DNA of 64,000 nucleotides from Ramlibacter humi (lineage in GTDB: Bacteria > Pseudomonadota > Gammaproteobacteria > Burkholderiales > Burkholderiaceae_C). This document shows, one piece after another, positions 45,421 to 53,432 of the stretch. The stretch lies in NCBI RefSeq assembly GCF_004681975.1, contig NZ_SMLK01000006.1, forward strand, positions 1 through 64,000, given 5' to 3'. Below the pieces are notes generated by a model. The model was not told where the DNA came from and did no database searches. It saw only the letters and a program-made list of their open reading frames with translations. Made by a program: the position numbers and the translations under genes. Every line of letters starts with the position of its first letter. Position 1 is the first letter of the stretch.

Positions 45421-46233
45421 ATGATGACCAGGAAGTTGGCGGCCTTCGCGGCCGTCGCGACGCTGGCTTGCGGCGCGACCCACGCGCAGCAGCAGCCCAA
45501 GTCCGCCACCCAGTCGATCGAGGAATACCGGGCCATGCTGGCCGACGGCAACCCGGCCGAACTGTTCGAAGCCAAGGGCGAAGACCTTTGGAAGAAAAAG
45601 CGCGGCCCGAAGAACGCCTCGCTGGAGCAATGCGACCTGGGCAAGGGCCCGGGCGTGGTGAAGGGCGCGTTCGTGGAGCTGCCGCGCTACTTCGCGGACA
45701 CGAACAAGGTGCAGGACCTGGAATCGCGCCTGGTCAGCTGCATGGCCACGCTGCAGGGTTTCGACGCGCAGCAGATCGCCAAGACGCCGTACGGCAAGGG
45801 CGAGCAGGAGAACGTCACCGCGCTGGCCACCTGGATCGCGGCCGAATCGCGCGGCCTGCCGTTCAACCTGCCGCAGTCGCATCCGCAGGAACGCGTGGCC
45901 TATGAAGTGGGCAAGCGCCTGTTCTTCATGCGCGGCGGCACGCACGACTTCTCGTGCGCTTCGTGCCACGGCGAGGACGGCAAGCGCATCCGCCTGCAGG
46001 ACCTGCCCAACCTCACCAAGAACCCCGGCGACGGCGTCGGCTTCGCGGCGTGGCCCGCCTACCGCGTGTCCAACGGCCAGATGTGGAGCATGCAGCTGCG
46101 CCTGAACGACTGCTACCGCCAGCAGCGCTTCCCGTACCCGGAATTCGGCAGCGACGCCATCTCGGCGTTGTCCACCTACCTCGGCGTCAACGCCAAGGGC
46201 GCCAAGTCGGCCGCCCCCACCCTGAAGCGCTGA
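45421..46233 (+). CDS. soxA: L-cysteine S-thiosulfotransferase subunit SoxA
   Basis: SoxA is the catalytic c-type cytochrome subunit of SoxXA, which attaches thiosulfate to the SoxY cysteine. It is 270 residues with a signal peptide (to HAQ). There is one heme site, CASCH at residues 179-183. The N-terminal domain retains only two isolated cysteines (Cys71 and Cys107), so this is a mono-heme SoxA. Cys231 in NDCYRQQRFPYPEFGSD is the cysteine ligand and catalytic residue. The ATG at 45421 follows AGAGGAGAC. Confidence 0.95.
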   Translation: MMTRKLAAFAAVATLACGATHAQQQPKSATQSIEEYRAMLADGNPAELFEAKGEDLWKKKRGPKNASLEQCDLGKGPGVVKGAFVELPRYFADTNKVQDLESRLVSCMATLQGFDAQQIAKTPYGKGEQENVTALATWIAAESRGLPFNLPQSHPQERVAYEVGKRLFFMRGGTHDFSCASCHGEDGKRIRLQDLPNLTKNPGDGVGFAAWPAYRVSNGQMWSMQLRLNDCYRQQRFPYPEFGSDAISALSTYLGVNAKGAKSAAPTLKR

Positions 46234-46244
46234 AGGAGAGCCGC

Positions 46245-46916
46245 ATGGACAACAAGCGAATGAAGCTCGCGGCGCTGGCCGCCGCCGTGGTCGCCGTCGC
46301 CGCCGTGGGCTGCGCCAACATGGCGCCGCTGCCGCCGGGCGCCGACCTGGACCGCATGGCGCAGGAAGCGGTGAAGACCAGCTTCCGCAGCGAAGGCATC
46401 GCCAAGGTCGAACGCGTGACGCAGATCGACGAGACCCTGCGCCTGTGCAACCAGGCCGACGCGTCCGGCAAGCCGCTGGACGCGGCCACCGCCAAGCGCA
46501 TCGAGGAAGAGAACCTCAAGACGGTGAAGTGGCCCAGCGACGGCAAGTACCTGGGCGACTGGAAGCAGGGCGAGCAGATCGCGCAGAGCGGCCGCGGCCA
46601 GACCTGGACCGACGCCGCCAGCACGCCCAACGGCGGCAACTGCTACAACTGCCACCAGATCAGCAAGGAAGAGATCTCCTTCGGCACCATCGGCCCCAGC
46701 CTCTACAACTACGGCAAGCTACGCGGCGTGGCCAACCCGGACAGCCCGGAAGCCAAGGCCATCGTGCAGTACACGTGGGGCAAGATCTGGAACGCCAAGG
46801 CCTACAACGCGTGCAGCAACATGCCGCGCGCCGGCCACATGGGCAACCTGAACGAACAGCAGGTCAAGCACATCATGGCGCTGCTGCTGGACCCGCAATC
46901 GCCGGTGAACAAATGA
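46245..46916 (+). CDS. soxX: Cytochrome c subunit SoxX
   Basis: SoxX is the mono-heme partner of SoxA and accepts the electrons released. It is 223 residues. The heme site is CYNCH at residues 133-137, and a Met (in SNMPRAG, near 193) is the likely axial ligand. The N terminus has a hydrophobic stretch ending AAVGC (Cys23), close to a lipobox, so this copy might be a lipoprotein. AAGGAGAG lies before the ATG. Confidence 0.94.
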   Translation: MDNKRMKLAALAAAVVAVAAVGCANMAPLPPGADLDRMAQEAVKTSFRSEGIAKVERVTQIDETLRLCNQADASGKPLDAATAKRIEEENLKTVKWPSDGKYLGDWKQGEQIAQSGRGQTWTDAASTPNGGNCYNCHQISKEEISFGTIGPSLYNYGKLRGVANPDSPEAKAIVQYTWGKIWNAKAYNACSNMPRAGHMGNLNEQQVKHIMALLLDPQSPVNK

Positions 46917-47040
46917 CGAATGACGAATGACGAATGACTGGCGGCTGTGCCGCCGGATGACGCGCAGCCGAAGGCGTGATGAACGCTGACCCTGTCATTT
47001 GTCATCGACGCGCAGCGACGTCATTCGTCATCCATCACAT
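46911..47040. repeat. Repeat-rich palindromic element between soxX and soxB
   Basis: From the soxX stop, four copies of a seven-base unit AATGACG follow (46912-46939, the last ending in T). Their complement occurs at the other end: ATGACGAATGAC (46920-46931) pairs perfectly with GTCATTCGTCAT (47020-47031), and AAATGAC with GTCATTT (46994-47000). Inside lies a perfect hairpin GGCGGC-TGT-GCCGCC (46940-46954) and a direct repeat of GACGCGCAG. Nothing here codes. It could act as a partial terminator between the SoxXA genes and soxB, or be a decayed mobile repeat. Confidence 0.7.
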
Positions 47041-48783
47041 ATGAACCTTTCCAAGCGCGAATTCCTCCAGGTCCTCGCCGCCGCCGGCGTGGCCGGCATG
47101 GGCCTCACCCGCTGGTCCGAAGCCGACGCGCAGACCGCCGGCGAGCGGCTGTACGACCTGCCGAAGTTCGGCAACGTGTCGTTCCTGCACATGACCGACT
47201 GCCATGCGCAGCTGCTGCCCATCTGGTTCCGCGAGCCCAGCGTCAACCTGGGCGTGGGCGGCATGAACGGCAAGCTGCCGCACCTGGTGGGCGAGCACCT
47301 GCTCAAGGCCGCCAACGTGCCCGCGGGCAGCGCCGACTCGTACGCGCTCACCTGCCTGGACTTCGAGCAGGCCGCGCGGCGCTGGGGCAAGGTGGGCGGC
47401 TTCGCGCACCTGGCCACGCTGGTCAAGCGCCTGAAAGCCAGCCGCCCCGGCGCGCTGCTGCTGGATGGCGGCGACACCTGGCAGGGCTCGGCCACCTCGC
47501 TGTGGACGAAAGGCCAGGACATGGCCGACGCCGCCAAGCTGCTGGGCGTGGACGTGATGACCGGCCACTGGGAATTCACCTACGGCATGGAACGCGTGCA
47601 GCAGCTGGTGGAGAAGGATTTCGCCGGCCGCATCGACTTCGTCGCCCAGAACGTGAAGACCGCCGATTTCGGCGACGCGGTGTTCAAGCCGTACGTGACG
47701 AAGACCATCAACGGGGTGCAGTGCGCCATCGTCGGCCAGGCTTTCCCGTACACGCCCATCGCCAACCCGCGCTACTTCGTCGCCGACTGGACCTTCGGCA
47801 TCCAGGAAGACACGCTGCAGAAGCAGGTGGACGAAGCGCGCGCCAAGGGCGCGCAGGTGGTCGTGCTGCTCAGCCACAACGGCATGGACGTGGACCTGAA
47901 GCTGGCCAGCCGCGTGCGCGGCATCGATGCCATCTTCGGCGGCCACACGCACGACGGCATGCCGGTGGCGACGGTCGTCTCCAACGCCGGCGGCAAGACG
48001 CTGGTGACCAACGCGGGCTCCAACGGCAAGTTCCTCGGCGTGATGGACTTCGACGTGCGCGGCGGCAAGGTGCAGGACTTCCGCTACAAGCTGCTGCCGG
48101 TGCTGTCCAACGCCCTGCCGGCCGACGCGGAGATGCAGTCGTTCATCACCAAGGTGCGCGCGCCGTACGAGACGAAACTGGCCGAGAAGCTGGCGGTCAC
48201 CGAAGGCACGCTGTTCCGCCGCGGCAACTTCAACGGCTCGGGCGACCAGCTGATCCTGGACGCCATCATGAAGGTGCAGGACGCGCAGATCGGCTTCTCG
48301 CCCGGTTTCCGCTGGGGCACCTCGCTGCTGCCGGGCGAGGCCATCACGCGCGAATGGCTGATGGACATGACCGCCACCACGTACTCGTACGCGACGGTCA
48401 GCAACATGACCGGCGAGCAGATCAAGACCGTGCTGGAAGACGTCTGCGACAACCTGTTCAACCCCGACCCCTACTACCAGCAGGGCGGCGACATGGTGCG
48501 CGTGGGCGGCCTGCAGTACACCTGCGCGCCCAACGCGCCCATGGGCCAGCGCATCCAGGACATGCGCCTGGGCGGCCAGCCCATCGAAGCGTCGAAGACG
48601 TACAAGGTCGCGGGCTGGGCGCCCGTCGCCGAGGAAGCGCGCAATGCGCCCGGCGCCCGGCCGGTGTGGGAAGTGGCCGAGGAATGGCTGCGCGCGCAGC
48701 GCGGCACGGTACAGGCGCGCAAGCCCAACGTGCCCAAGCTCGTGGGCGTGTTGCCCAACCCGGGCTACGCCGACATCGGTTGA
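47041..48783 (+). CDS. soxB: Thiosulfohydrolase SoxB
   Basis: SoxB hydrolyses the terminal sulfone from SoxY-bound S-thiosulfonate, releasing sulfate. It is 580 residues with two Mn ions. The metallophosphoesterase motifs are MTDCHAQLLP near residue 52, GGDTWQGSATS, the SoxB-specific GHWEFTYG in place of GNHEFD, and GGHTHDGMP. A Tat-like start (SKREFLQVLAAAGVAGMG) is present. The ATG at 47041 lacks a good ribosome binding site because it follows the repeat element directly; a TTG at 46999 is less plausible. Confidence 0.96.
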   Translation: MNLSKREFLQVLAAAGVAGMGLTRWSEADAQTAGERLYDLPKFGNVSFLHMTDCHAQLLPIWFREPSVNLGVGGMNGKLPHLVGEHLLKAANVPAGSADSYALTCLDFEQAARRWGKVGGFAHLATLVKRLKASRPGALLLDGGDTWQGSATSLWTKGQDMADAAKLLGVDVMTGHWEFTYGMERVQQLVEKDFAGRIDFVAQNVKTADFGDAVFKPYVTKTINGVQCAIVGQAFPYTPIANPRYFVADWTFGIQEDTLQKQVDEARAKGAQVVVLLSHNGMDVDLKLASRVRGIDAIFGGHTHDGMPVATVVSNAGGKTLVTNAGSNGKFLGVMDFDVRGGKVQDFRYKLLPVLSNALPADAEMQSFITKVRAPYETKLAEKLAVTEGTLFRRGNFNGSGDQLILDAIMKVQDAQIGFSPGFRWGTSLLPGEAITREWLMDMTATTYSYATVSNMTGEQIKTVLEDVCDNLFNPDPYYQQGGDMVRVGGLQYTCAPNAPMGQRIQDMRLGGQPIEASKTYKVAGWAPVAEEARNAPGARPVWEVAEEWLRAQRGTVQARKPNVPKLVGVLPNPGYADIG

Positions 48784-48806
48784 ATGGTGCGACTACGATC
48801 AGCCGC

Positions 48807-49280
48807 ATGAGCCTCTCTTCCGCCCCCGATCCGAAGCTGCACTTCTTCGCCGAGCTGGCGGTGCAGGTCGACAAGCCGATCGAGGTGGGCCGCACGCCGC
48901 GCGGGCTGCGCCGCATGATCTCCATCCTGGGCGGCCAGGTGCGCGGTGACGGCTGGACGGCGCGCGTGCTGCCCGGCGGCGCCGACTACCAACTGGTGAT
49001 CGGCGACACGCTGGCGGAGCTGCAGGCGCACTACGTGCTGGAAACCGACGCGGGCGACCTGGTGTACGTGCGCAACCAGGCCATCCGCTCCGCGCCGCCC
49101 GAAGTCACCGCGAAGCTGGTGAGAGGCGAGCCGGTCGATCCTTCGCTGGTGTATTTCCGCTGCGCGCCCACGCTGGAGACGGCGTCGAAGGCGCTGGGCT
49201 GGATCAACGAGCGGCTGTTCGTCGGCACCGGTGTTCGCAAACCGGCGCAGGTGGAGATGAAGTTCTTCCTGCTGGATTAG
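48807..49280 (+). CDS. DUF3237 domain-containing protein
   Basis: This is a 157-residue protein of the DUF3237 family, a small beta-barrel domain of unknown function. Family features are VDKPIEVGRTPRGLRRMISILGG near the start and the C-terminal FVGTGVRKPAQVEMKFFLL. It begins 23 bases after soxB on the same strand, so it is probably read through from sox. DUF3237 proteins also occur beside aromatic or steroid degradation genes; here the next operon (opposite strand) includes a monooxygenase and acyl-CoA dehydrogenase. No direct link to sulfur chemistry is evident. Confidence 0.83.
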   Translation: MSLSSAPDPKLHFFAELAVQVDKPIEVGRTPRGLRRMISILGGQVRGDGWTARVLPGGADYQLVIGDTLAELQAHYVLETDAGDLVYVRNQAIRSAPPEVTAKLVRGEPVDPSLVYFRCAPTLETASKALGWINERLFVGTGVRKPAQVEMKFFLLD

Positions 49281-49456
49281 TCCACGCTGCGCGCACGCAC
49301 CGACTCGATCAGCGGCAGCACATCGCCGGCGCTGTCGCTGCGGGCCATCAGCGCCAGGCACAGCATCGCGAGGAAGCGCTGCGCGTTCTCCGGTCCCACT
49401 TCGCCCAATGCGTGGCAGATGGCGGTGTACGCGATGTCCAGGTCTTGATCGTTCAT
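49277..49456 (-). CDS. Small protein of unknown function in the monooxygenase operon
   Basis: This is a 59-residue protein, all helical in appearance (DQDLDIAYTAICHALGEVGPENAQRFLAMLCLALMAR). The ATG at 49456 overlaps the TGA of the flavin monooxygenase gene (ATGA), which supports a real, translationally coupled gene. Its own stop overlaps the stop region of the DUF3237 gene on the other strand. Small DUF2783-type helical proteins accompany such FAD monooxygenases in Comamonadaceae; I make that link from memory and it should be treated as tentative. Confidence 0.68.
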   Translation of the reverse strand: MNDQDLDIAYTAICHALGEVGPENAQRFLAMLCLALMARSDSAGDVLPLIESVRARSVD

Positions 49457-51021
49457 GGCTGCACTCCCCGTTCGGCGAGCTCCGCGCGTGCCGCGGCCAC
49501 GTCCAACTTGCGCCACCGGCCGAAAACGTAGCCGTCGGGTCGCACCAGCACCAATGCTTCGCCGGCGCTCACGCCATAACGCTCGTGCGCCTGGCCCAGT
49601 GTGTCGGCGCCGCGCGGCACATGCACCAGCGTGATGCCGTCCACCGTCTCCAAGCGCACTTCATCTCCGTCACCGCCGAAGGCCAGGCCAACGAAGCCGC
49701 GTCCGAACGTCTGCGTGAGATGCATCTCGCCTCGCGGCCCACGCACCAACGCTTCCGGCGCGGGTTGGCCAGGCATCGCGAGGCTGGAAGTCCACCTCCC
49801 TTCCTGCGGCCCATTCAGCGGCGACGCCGTGTACGCGATGGGCGCGGACTGCCGGGGATTGATGAGCGACCGCACACGCGGCTCGTCCAGCGCCAGCCGC
49901 AGCACGGCCTCGCGCATGAGGCTGAACGCGAAATCCGGCGGCGCCATGAACTCGGTGCTCTTCGCGCCGTAGGCCATGTTCTCGCGCGCGGCGTGCAGGC
50001 GCTCGGCGGTGTACGAATCCATCAATGCGGGCGCGGCGCGTCCCTGCAGCACCGCCGCCAGCTTCCACGCCAGGTTGCCGGCATCGTCCAACCCCGAGTT
50101 CAGCCCGCGCACGCCGAAGATCGGCACCAGGTGTGCCGCATCGCCCGCGAACAGCACGCGGCCGTGGCGGTAGTCACCCAGCGTCAGGCACTTGGCGTTG
50201 TACGTGGACGCCCACAGCATCTTCCACGGCTCGCGCTCGCCGATCATGTCCAGGTGGCTCTGGATGCGCGGCTGGATGTTCCCCGGCGCCAGCGCGGCCT
50301 GCGCGTCCTCGCCTTCGCGCAGCTGGTAGTCGATGCGCCACACGTTGTCCGGCTGCCGGTGCATCAGCAGCGTCGAGCCGGGATTCGACGGCGGGTCGAA
50401 CCAGGCCAGACGCTCCACAGGCCGCTTCGTCGCCTGTTCGATGTCGGCGATGACGTAGCGCCCCTCGTACTGCGTGCCTTCGAGCGACAAGCCCAGCTGC
50501 TCGCGCACCGTGCTGCGGCCGCCGTCACAGGCCACCAGCCAATCGGCCTTCACGGTCGTGCGCCCGGCCGCGCCTTCGACCACGACGGACACGCCTTCCC
50601 CATCCTGCGCCACCGACACCACACGGTGCGACCAGGCCACCTGCGCCAGCGCCGCGTCCAGCGCCTCGTGCACGAACCGCTCGACGTAGAACTGCTGGAT
50701 GTTGACCATGGGCGCGAAGCGCTGCGCCGGGTCGCTGGGCATCTGGAAATGCAGCACTTCGCGGTCGCGCCAGAAGCTGCGGCCGCCGGTCCAGGGCAGC
50801 GACTTCTCGCGCATCGCGGCTTCCGTGCCGGCCCAGGAGAGGATCTCCAGCGACCGCCGCGAAATGCAGATCGCGCGGCTGCCGGTGCAATACGACTCGT
50901 CGGCTTCGACCACCAACGACGCGATGCCGAAGTGCGCGAGCAGCGCGGCGCAGGTCAGGCCGACGGGACCGCCGCCGGCGACAAGCACCGGCACCCGCGC
51001 CGGCAGGGACTTCATTGGCAT
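49453..51021 (-). CDS. FAD-dependent aromatic monooxygenase (PHBH/MhpA class)
   Basis: This is a 522-residue class A flavoprotein hydroxylase. It has the Rossmann motif VLVAGGGPVGLTCAALLA near residues 12-30, the DG motif (ACDGGRSTVREQLGL) and the GD motif with helix (LFAGDAAHLVPIFGVRGLNSGLDDA). A C-terminal thioredoxin-like domain with no active cysteines follows, as in phenol-type hydroxylases. Substrates are aromatic compounds such as phenols or phenylpropionates. It is cotranscribed with the acyl-CoA dehydrogenase upstream (7-base gap) and the small protein downstream. Confidence 0.9.
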   Translation of the reverse strand: MPMKSLPARVPVLVAGGGPVGLTCAALLAHFGIASLVVEADESYCTGSRAICISRRSLEILSWAGTEAAMREKSLPWTGGRSFWRDREVLHFQMPSDPAQRFAPMVNIQQFYVERFVHEALDAALAQVAWSHRVVSVAQDGEGVSVVVEGAAGRTTVKADWLVACDGGRSTVREQLGLSLEGTQYEGRYVIADIEQATKRPVERLAWFDPPSNPGSTLLMHRQPDNVWRIDYQLREGEDAQAALAPGNIQPRIQSHLDMIGEREPWKMLWASTYNAKCLTLGDYRHGRVLFAGDAAHLVPIFGVRGLNSGLDDAGNLAWKLAAVLQGRAAPALMDSYTAERLHAARENMAYGAKSTEFMAPPDFAFSLMREAVLRLALDEPRVRSLINPRQSAPIAYTASPLNGPQEGRWTSSLAMPGQPAPEALVRGPRGEMHLTQTFGRGFVGLAFGGDGDEVRLETVDGITLVHVPRGADTLGQAHERYGVSAGEALVLVRPDGYVFGRWRKLDVAAARAELAERGVQP

Positions 51022-51028
51022 GCGGACC

Positions 51029-52177
51029 TCACATCGCGCGCGCGATGACTTCCTTCATGATCTCGCTGGTGCCGCCGTAGATGCGCTGCACGCGCGCGTC
51101 GGCGTACATGCGCGCGATCATCGATTCGTTCATGTAGCCGTAGCCGCCCCACAGCTGCAGCAGCTCGTCCAGCACCTTGCACTGCGTCTCGGAGCCCCAC
51201 AGCTTGGCCATCGAAGCGGTGGCAGTGTCCAGCTGGCCGGCGACGATCTCCTCCACGCAGCGGTCCATGAAGGCGCGGCCCGCCATCACCTGCGCGGCCA
51301 CCTCGGCCAGCTTGAAGCGCGTGTTCTGGAAATTCGCGACCGGCTGGCCGAAGGCCTGGCGCTCGCGCACGTACTGCAGGGTGGCTTCGTACGCGCCTTC
51401 CATGCAGGCCTGCGCCACCACGCCGATGATCAGGCGCTCGTAGGGCAAATCGGACATCAGCTGGTAGAAGCCCTGGCCTTCGCGCCCGCCCAGCAGCCGC
51501 GAAGCCGGTACGCGCACGCCGTCGAAGAACAGCTCGGACGTGTCCTGCGCCTTCATGCCCACCTTGTCCAGCACGCGGCCGACGGAGTAGCCGGGTTGGT
51601 CCCTGGTGTCGACGATCAAGATGGACGTGCCTTTCGCACCCTGCGCCGGATCGGTCTTGCACACCACCAGCACCACGCCCGCGAGAAAGCCGTTGGTGAT
51701 GAAGGTCTTGCTGCCGCGGATGACGTAGTCGCCGCCGTCGCGCTCCGCGCGCGTGCGCACGCCCTGAAGGTCCGAGCCCGCGCCGGGCTCCGTCATCGCG
51801 ATGGCGCCCACCAGCTCGCCGCGCGCCAGTCGCGGCAGGTACTCGCGCTTCTGTGCCTCGGTGCCGTGGTTCAGGAAGTAATGGGCGACGATGGAGTGCA
51901 CCGACGTGCTCATGCCCGAAAGGCCGCGCCGCGACATTTCCTCGTAGAACACCGCCTCGTGCCGGAAGTCGCCGCCGGCACCGCCGTACTCAGCGGGGAT
52001 GTCGGCGCAAAGAAAGCCCAGTTCGCCGGCGCGGCGCCACAGCTCGTGGCCGACGTTGCCGCGCTTTCGCGCCGCCTCGTCGCCGGGCAGCATCTCCTGC
52101 TCGATGAAGCGGGCCACCGAGTCGCGCCAGGCGCGCAGGTCTTCGTCTTCCCAGGAGCGGCGGAACGTGAGGGCCAT
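51029..52177 (-). CDS. Acyl-CoA dehydrogenase
   Basis: This is a 382-residue flavoprotein that makes an enoyl-CoA by removing hydrogens from alpha and beta carbons. FAD and substrate motifs are TEPGAGSDL near residue 130 and [10 protein letters not shown] near 158-167. The C-terminal loop reads IYGGTSEI, where short- and medium-chain enzymes have YEGT. The catalytic base is then probably Glu247 in LPYERLI, as in isovaleryl-CoA and long-chain enzymes. It is the first gene of the operon with the monooxygenase. Confidence 0.9.
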   Translation of the reverse strand: MALTFRRSWEDEDLRAWRDSVARFIEQEMLPGDEAARKRGNVGHELWRRAGELGFLCADIPAEYGGAGGDFRHEAVFYEEMSRRGLSGMSTSVHSIVAHYFLNHGTEAQKREYLPRLARGELVGAIAMTEPGAGSDLQGVRTRAERDGGDYVIRGSKTFITNGFLAGVVLVVCKTDPAQGAKGTSILIVDTRDQPGYSVGRVLDKVGMKAQDTSELFFDGVRVPASRLLGGREGQGFYQLMSDLPYERLIIGVVAQACMEGAYEATLQYVRERQAFGQPVANFQNTRFKLAEVAAQVMAGRAFMDRCVEEIVAGQLDTATASMAKLWGSETQCKVLDELLQLWGGYGYMNESMIARMYADARVQRIYGGTSEIMKEVIARAM

Positions 52178-52293
52178 GGTGCGGGCATTGTGGCGCAAGC
52201 GGGTGCTGGGGCGGCCTGCACGCGGCACCCGCGGTTTTTTCCTACAAGGCCCGGCGCCGCGCTGAACCCGCAGCCGGCGGCGGAATGCCTTCG

Positions 52294-52671
52294 CTAGGCG
52301 ATCGCGAATACGGCGCCGTCCACCCGGTCGCCGAGCGCCACGTTGCGCTCGGCGAACCAGCCGCGCGGCACCTCCAGCACGTAGCGCACCGGATAGAGGC
52401 TGCTGGCGCCTTCCAGCGAATGCGGCTCCAGGTCGTCCAGGTGCAGGATGGTGCCATCGTCGTCCAGGAAGGCGATGGACAGCGCCACGGGCGTGTCCTT
52501 CATCCAGAACTTCTGCACCGCGCATTCGTCGCAGACGAACAGCATGGCCTCGTTCTCGCCCAGTTCCTGCCGGTGCATCAGGCCCAGCGCTCGCTGCTCC
52601 GGCGTGCGGGCGATACGGGTGTCCAGCGTGTAGTCACCGATGGTCAGGGGGGTGCGAAGCAGGTTGTGCAT
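52294..52671 (-). CDS. DUF192 family protein
   Basis: This is a 125-residue protein of the DUF192 (UPF0127) family. The conserved motif runs ARTPEQRALGLMHRQELGENEAMLFV, followed by FWMKDTPVALSIAFLD and CDECAVQKFWM. It has no strong signal peptide at the ATG chosen (52671); an in-frame ATG at 52683 is possible. Function is not known for the family. It stands alone between unrelated genes. Confidence 0.85.
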   Translation of the reverse strand: MHNLLRTPLTIGDYTLDTRIARTPEQRALGLMHRQELGENEAMLFVCDECAVQKFWMKDTPVALSIAFLDDDGTILHLDDLEPHSLEGASSLYPVRYVLEVPRGWFAERNVALGDRVDGAVFAIA

Positions 52672-52789
52672 GACGCGGACCATTCTGGCGATGGCGCCCT
52701 GCCACGCCCTGAGCGGCAACACCACCGCGCGCTGTCGGCAAACCTCGACGCGGCGCGCTAAGCTGCCCGGCCGTACCACCGGAGGTTCC

Positions 52790-53401
52790 ATGGCCCTCGC
52801 CTTTCCCCGCCGCCGCCTGCTGGCTGCCGCCCTCGTCCTCGCCGTTTCGCTGCCGGCTTTCGCGCAGAACGCGCCGCTGCGGCTGCGCGGCACGATCGAA
52901 AGTGTGGACGCCAACCGGCTGGTGCTGAGGGACCGCAGCGGCGAGCAGGTGGACCTGGCGCTGCCCGCCAACCTGGTGGTCACCGAGGTGGTGCCGGCGA
53001 AGCTTTCGGACATCCAGCCCGGCAGCTTCGTCGGCGCGGGCGCAATGCCGCAGCCCGACGGCACGCAGAAGGCGATCGCGGTGCTGGTGTTCCCCGAAAC
53101 CATGCGCGGCACCGGCGAAGGCCACCGGCCGTTCGACTTCCTGCCGCAAAGCACGATGACCAACGCGACCGTGGCGGGCATCGCTTCGGCCGCGGACGGC
53201 AGCCGGCTGAAGGTGGCCTACCCCGGCGGCGAGCAGACCATCGTGGTGCCGCCCGAAGCGGTGATCTTCAGCGTGAAGCCGGGCTCGCGCGATCTGCTGG
53301 TGCCCGGCACGCGCGTGTCGCTCACGGCGCAACAGGTGGATGGCAAGCCGACGGCCACGCGCATCAGCGCGGGGCGCAACGGGTTTGCGCCGCCGTACTA
53401 A
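52790..53401 (+). CDS. Secreted hypothetical protein, OB-like domain
   Basis: This is a 203-residue protein with a signal peptide (RRRLLAAALVLAVSLPAFAQ). The mature part is beta-rich: LRLRGTIESVDANRLVLRDRSGEQVDLALP is typical of a DUF5666-like OB strand pattern, and a related stretch (NATVAGIASAADGSRLKVAYPGGEQTIVVP) follows later, suggesting two similar domains. GGAGGTT precedes the ATG. Function is unknown. It converges on the flavoprotein gene. Confidence 0.7.
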   Translation: MALAFPRRRLLAAALVLAVSLPAFAQNAPLRLRGTIESVDANRLVLRDRSGEQVDLALPANLVVTEVVPAKLSDIQPGSFVGAGAMPQPDGTQKAIAVLVFPETMRGTGEGHRPFDFLPQSTMTNATVAGIASAADGSRLKVAYPGGEQTIVVPPEAVIFSVKPGSRDLLVPGTRVSLTAQQVDGKPTATRISAGRNGFAPPY

Positions 53402-53404
53402 CCC

Positions 53405-53430
53405 GTCATCCCTGCGGAGGCGGGGATGAG
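53405..53430. repeat. Partial palindromic intergenic repeat
   Basis: GTCATCCCTGCGGAGGCGGGGATGA forms a hairpin with arms TCATCCC (53406-53412) and GGGATGA (53423-53429). It is a half copy of the same motif family seen complete at 62792-62875. It lies in the 31-base gap between two converging genes, where it may act as a terminator. Confidence 0.6.
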
Positions 53431-53432
53431 GG

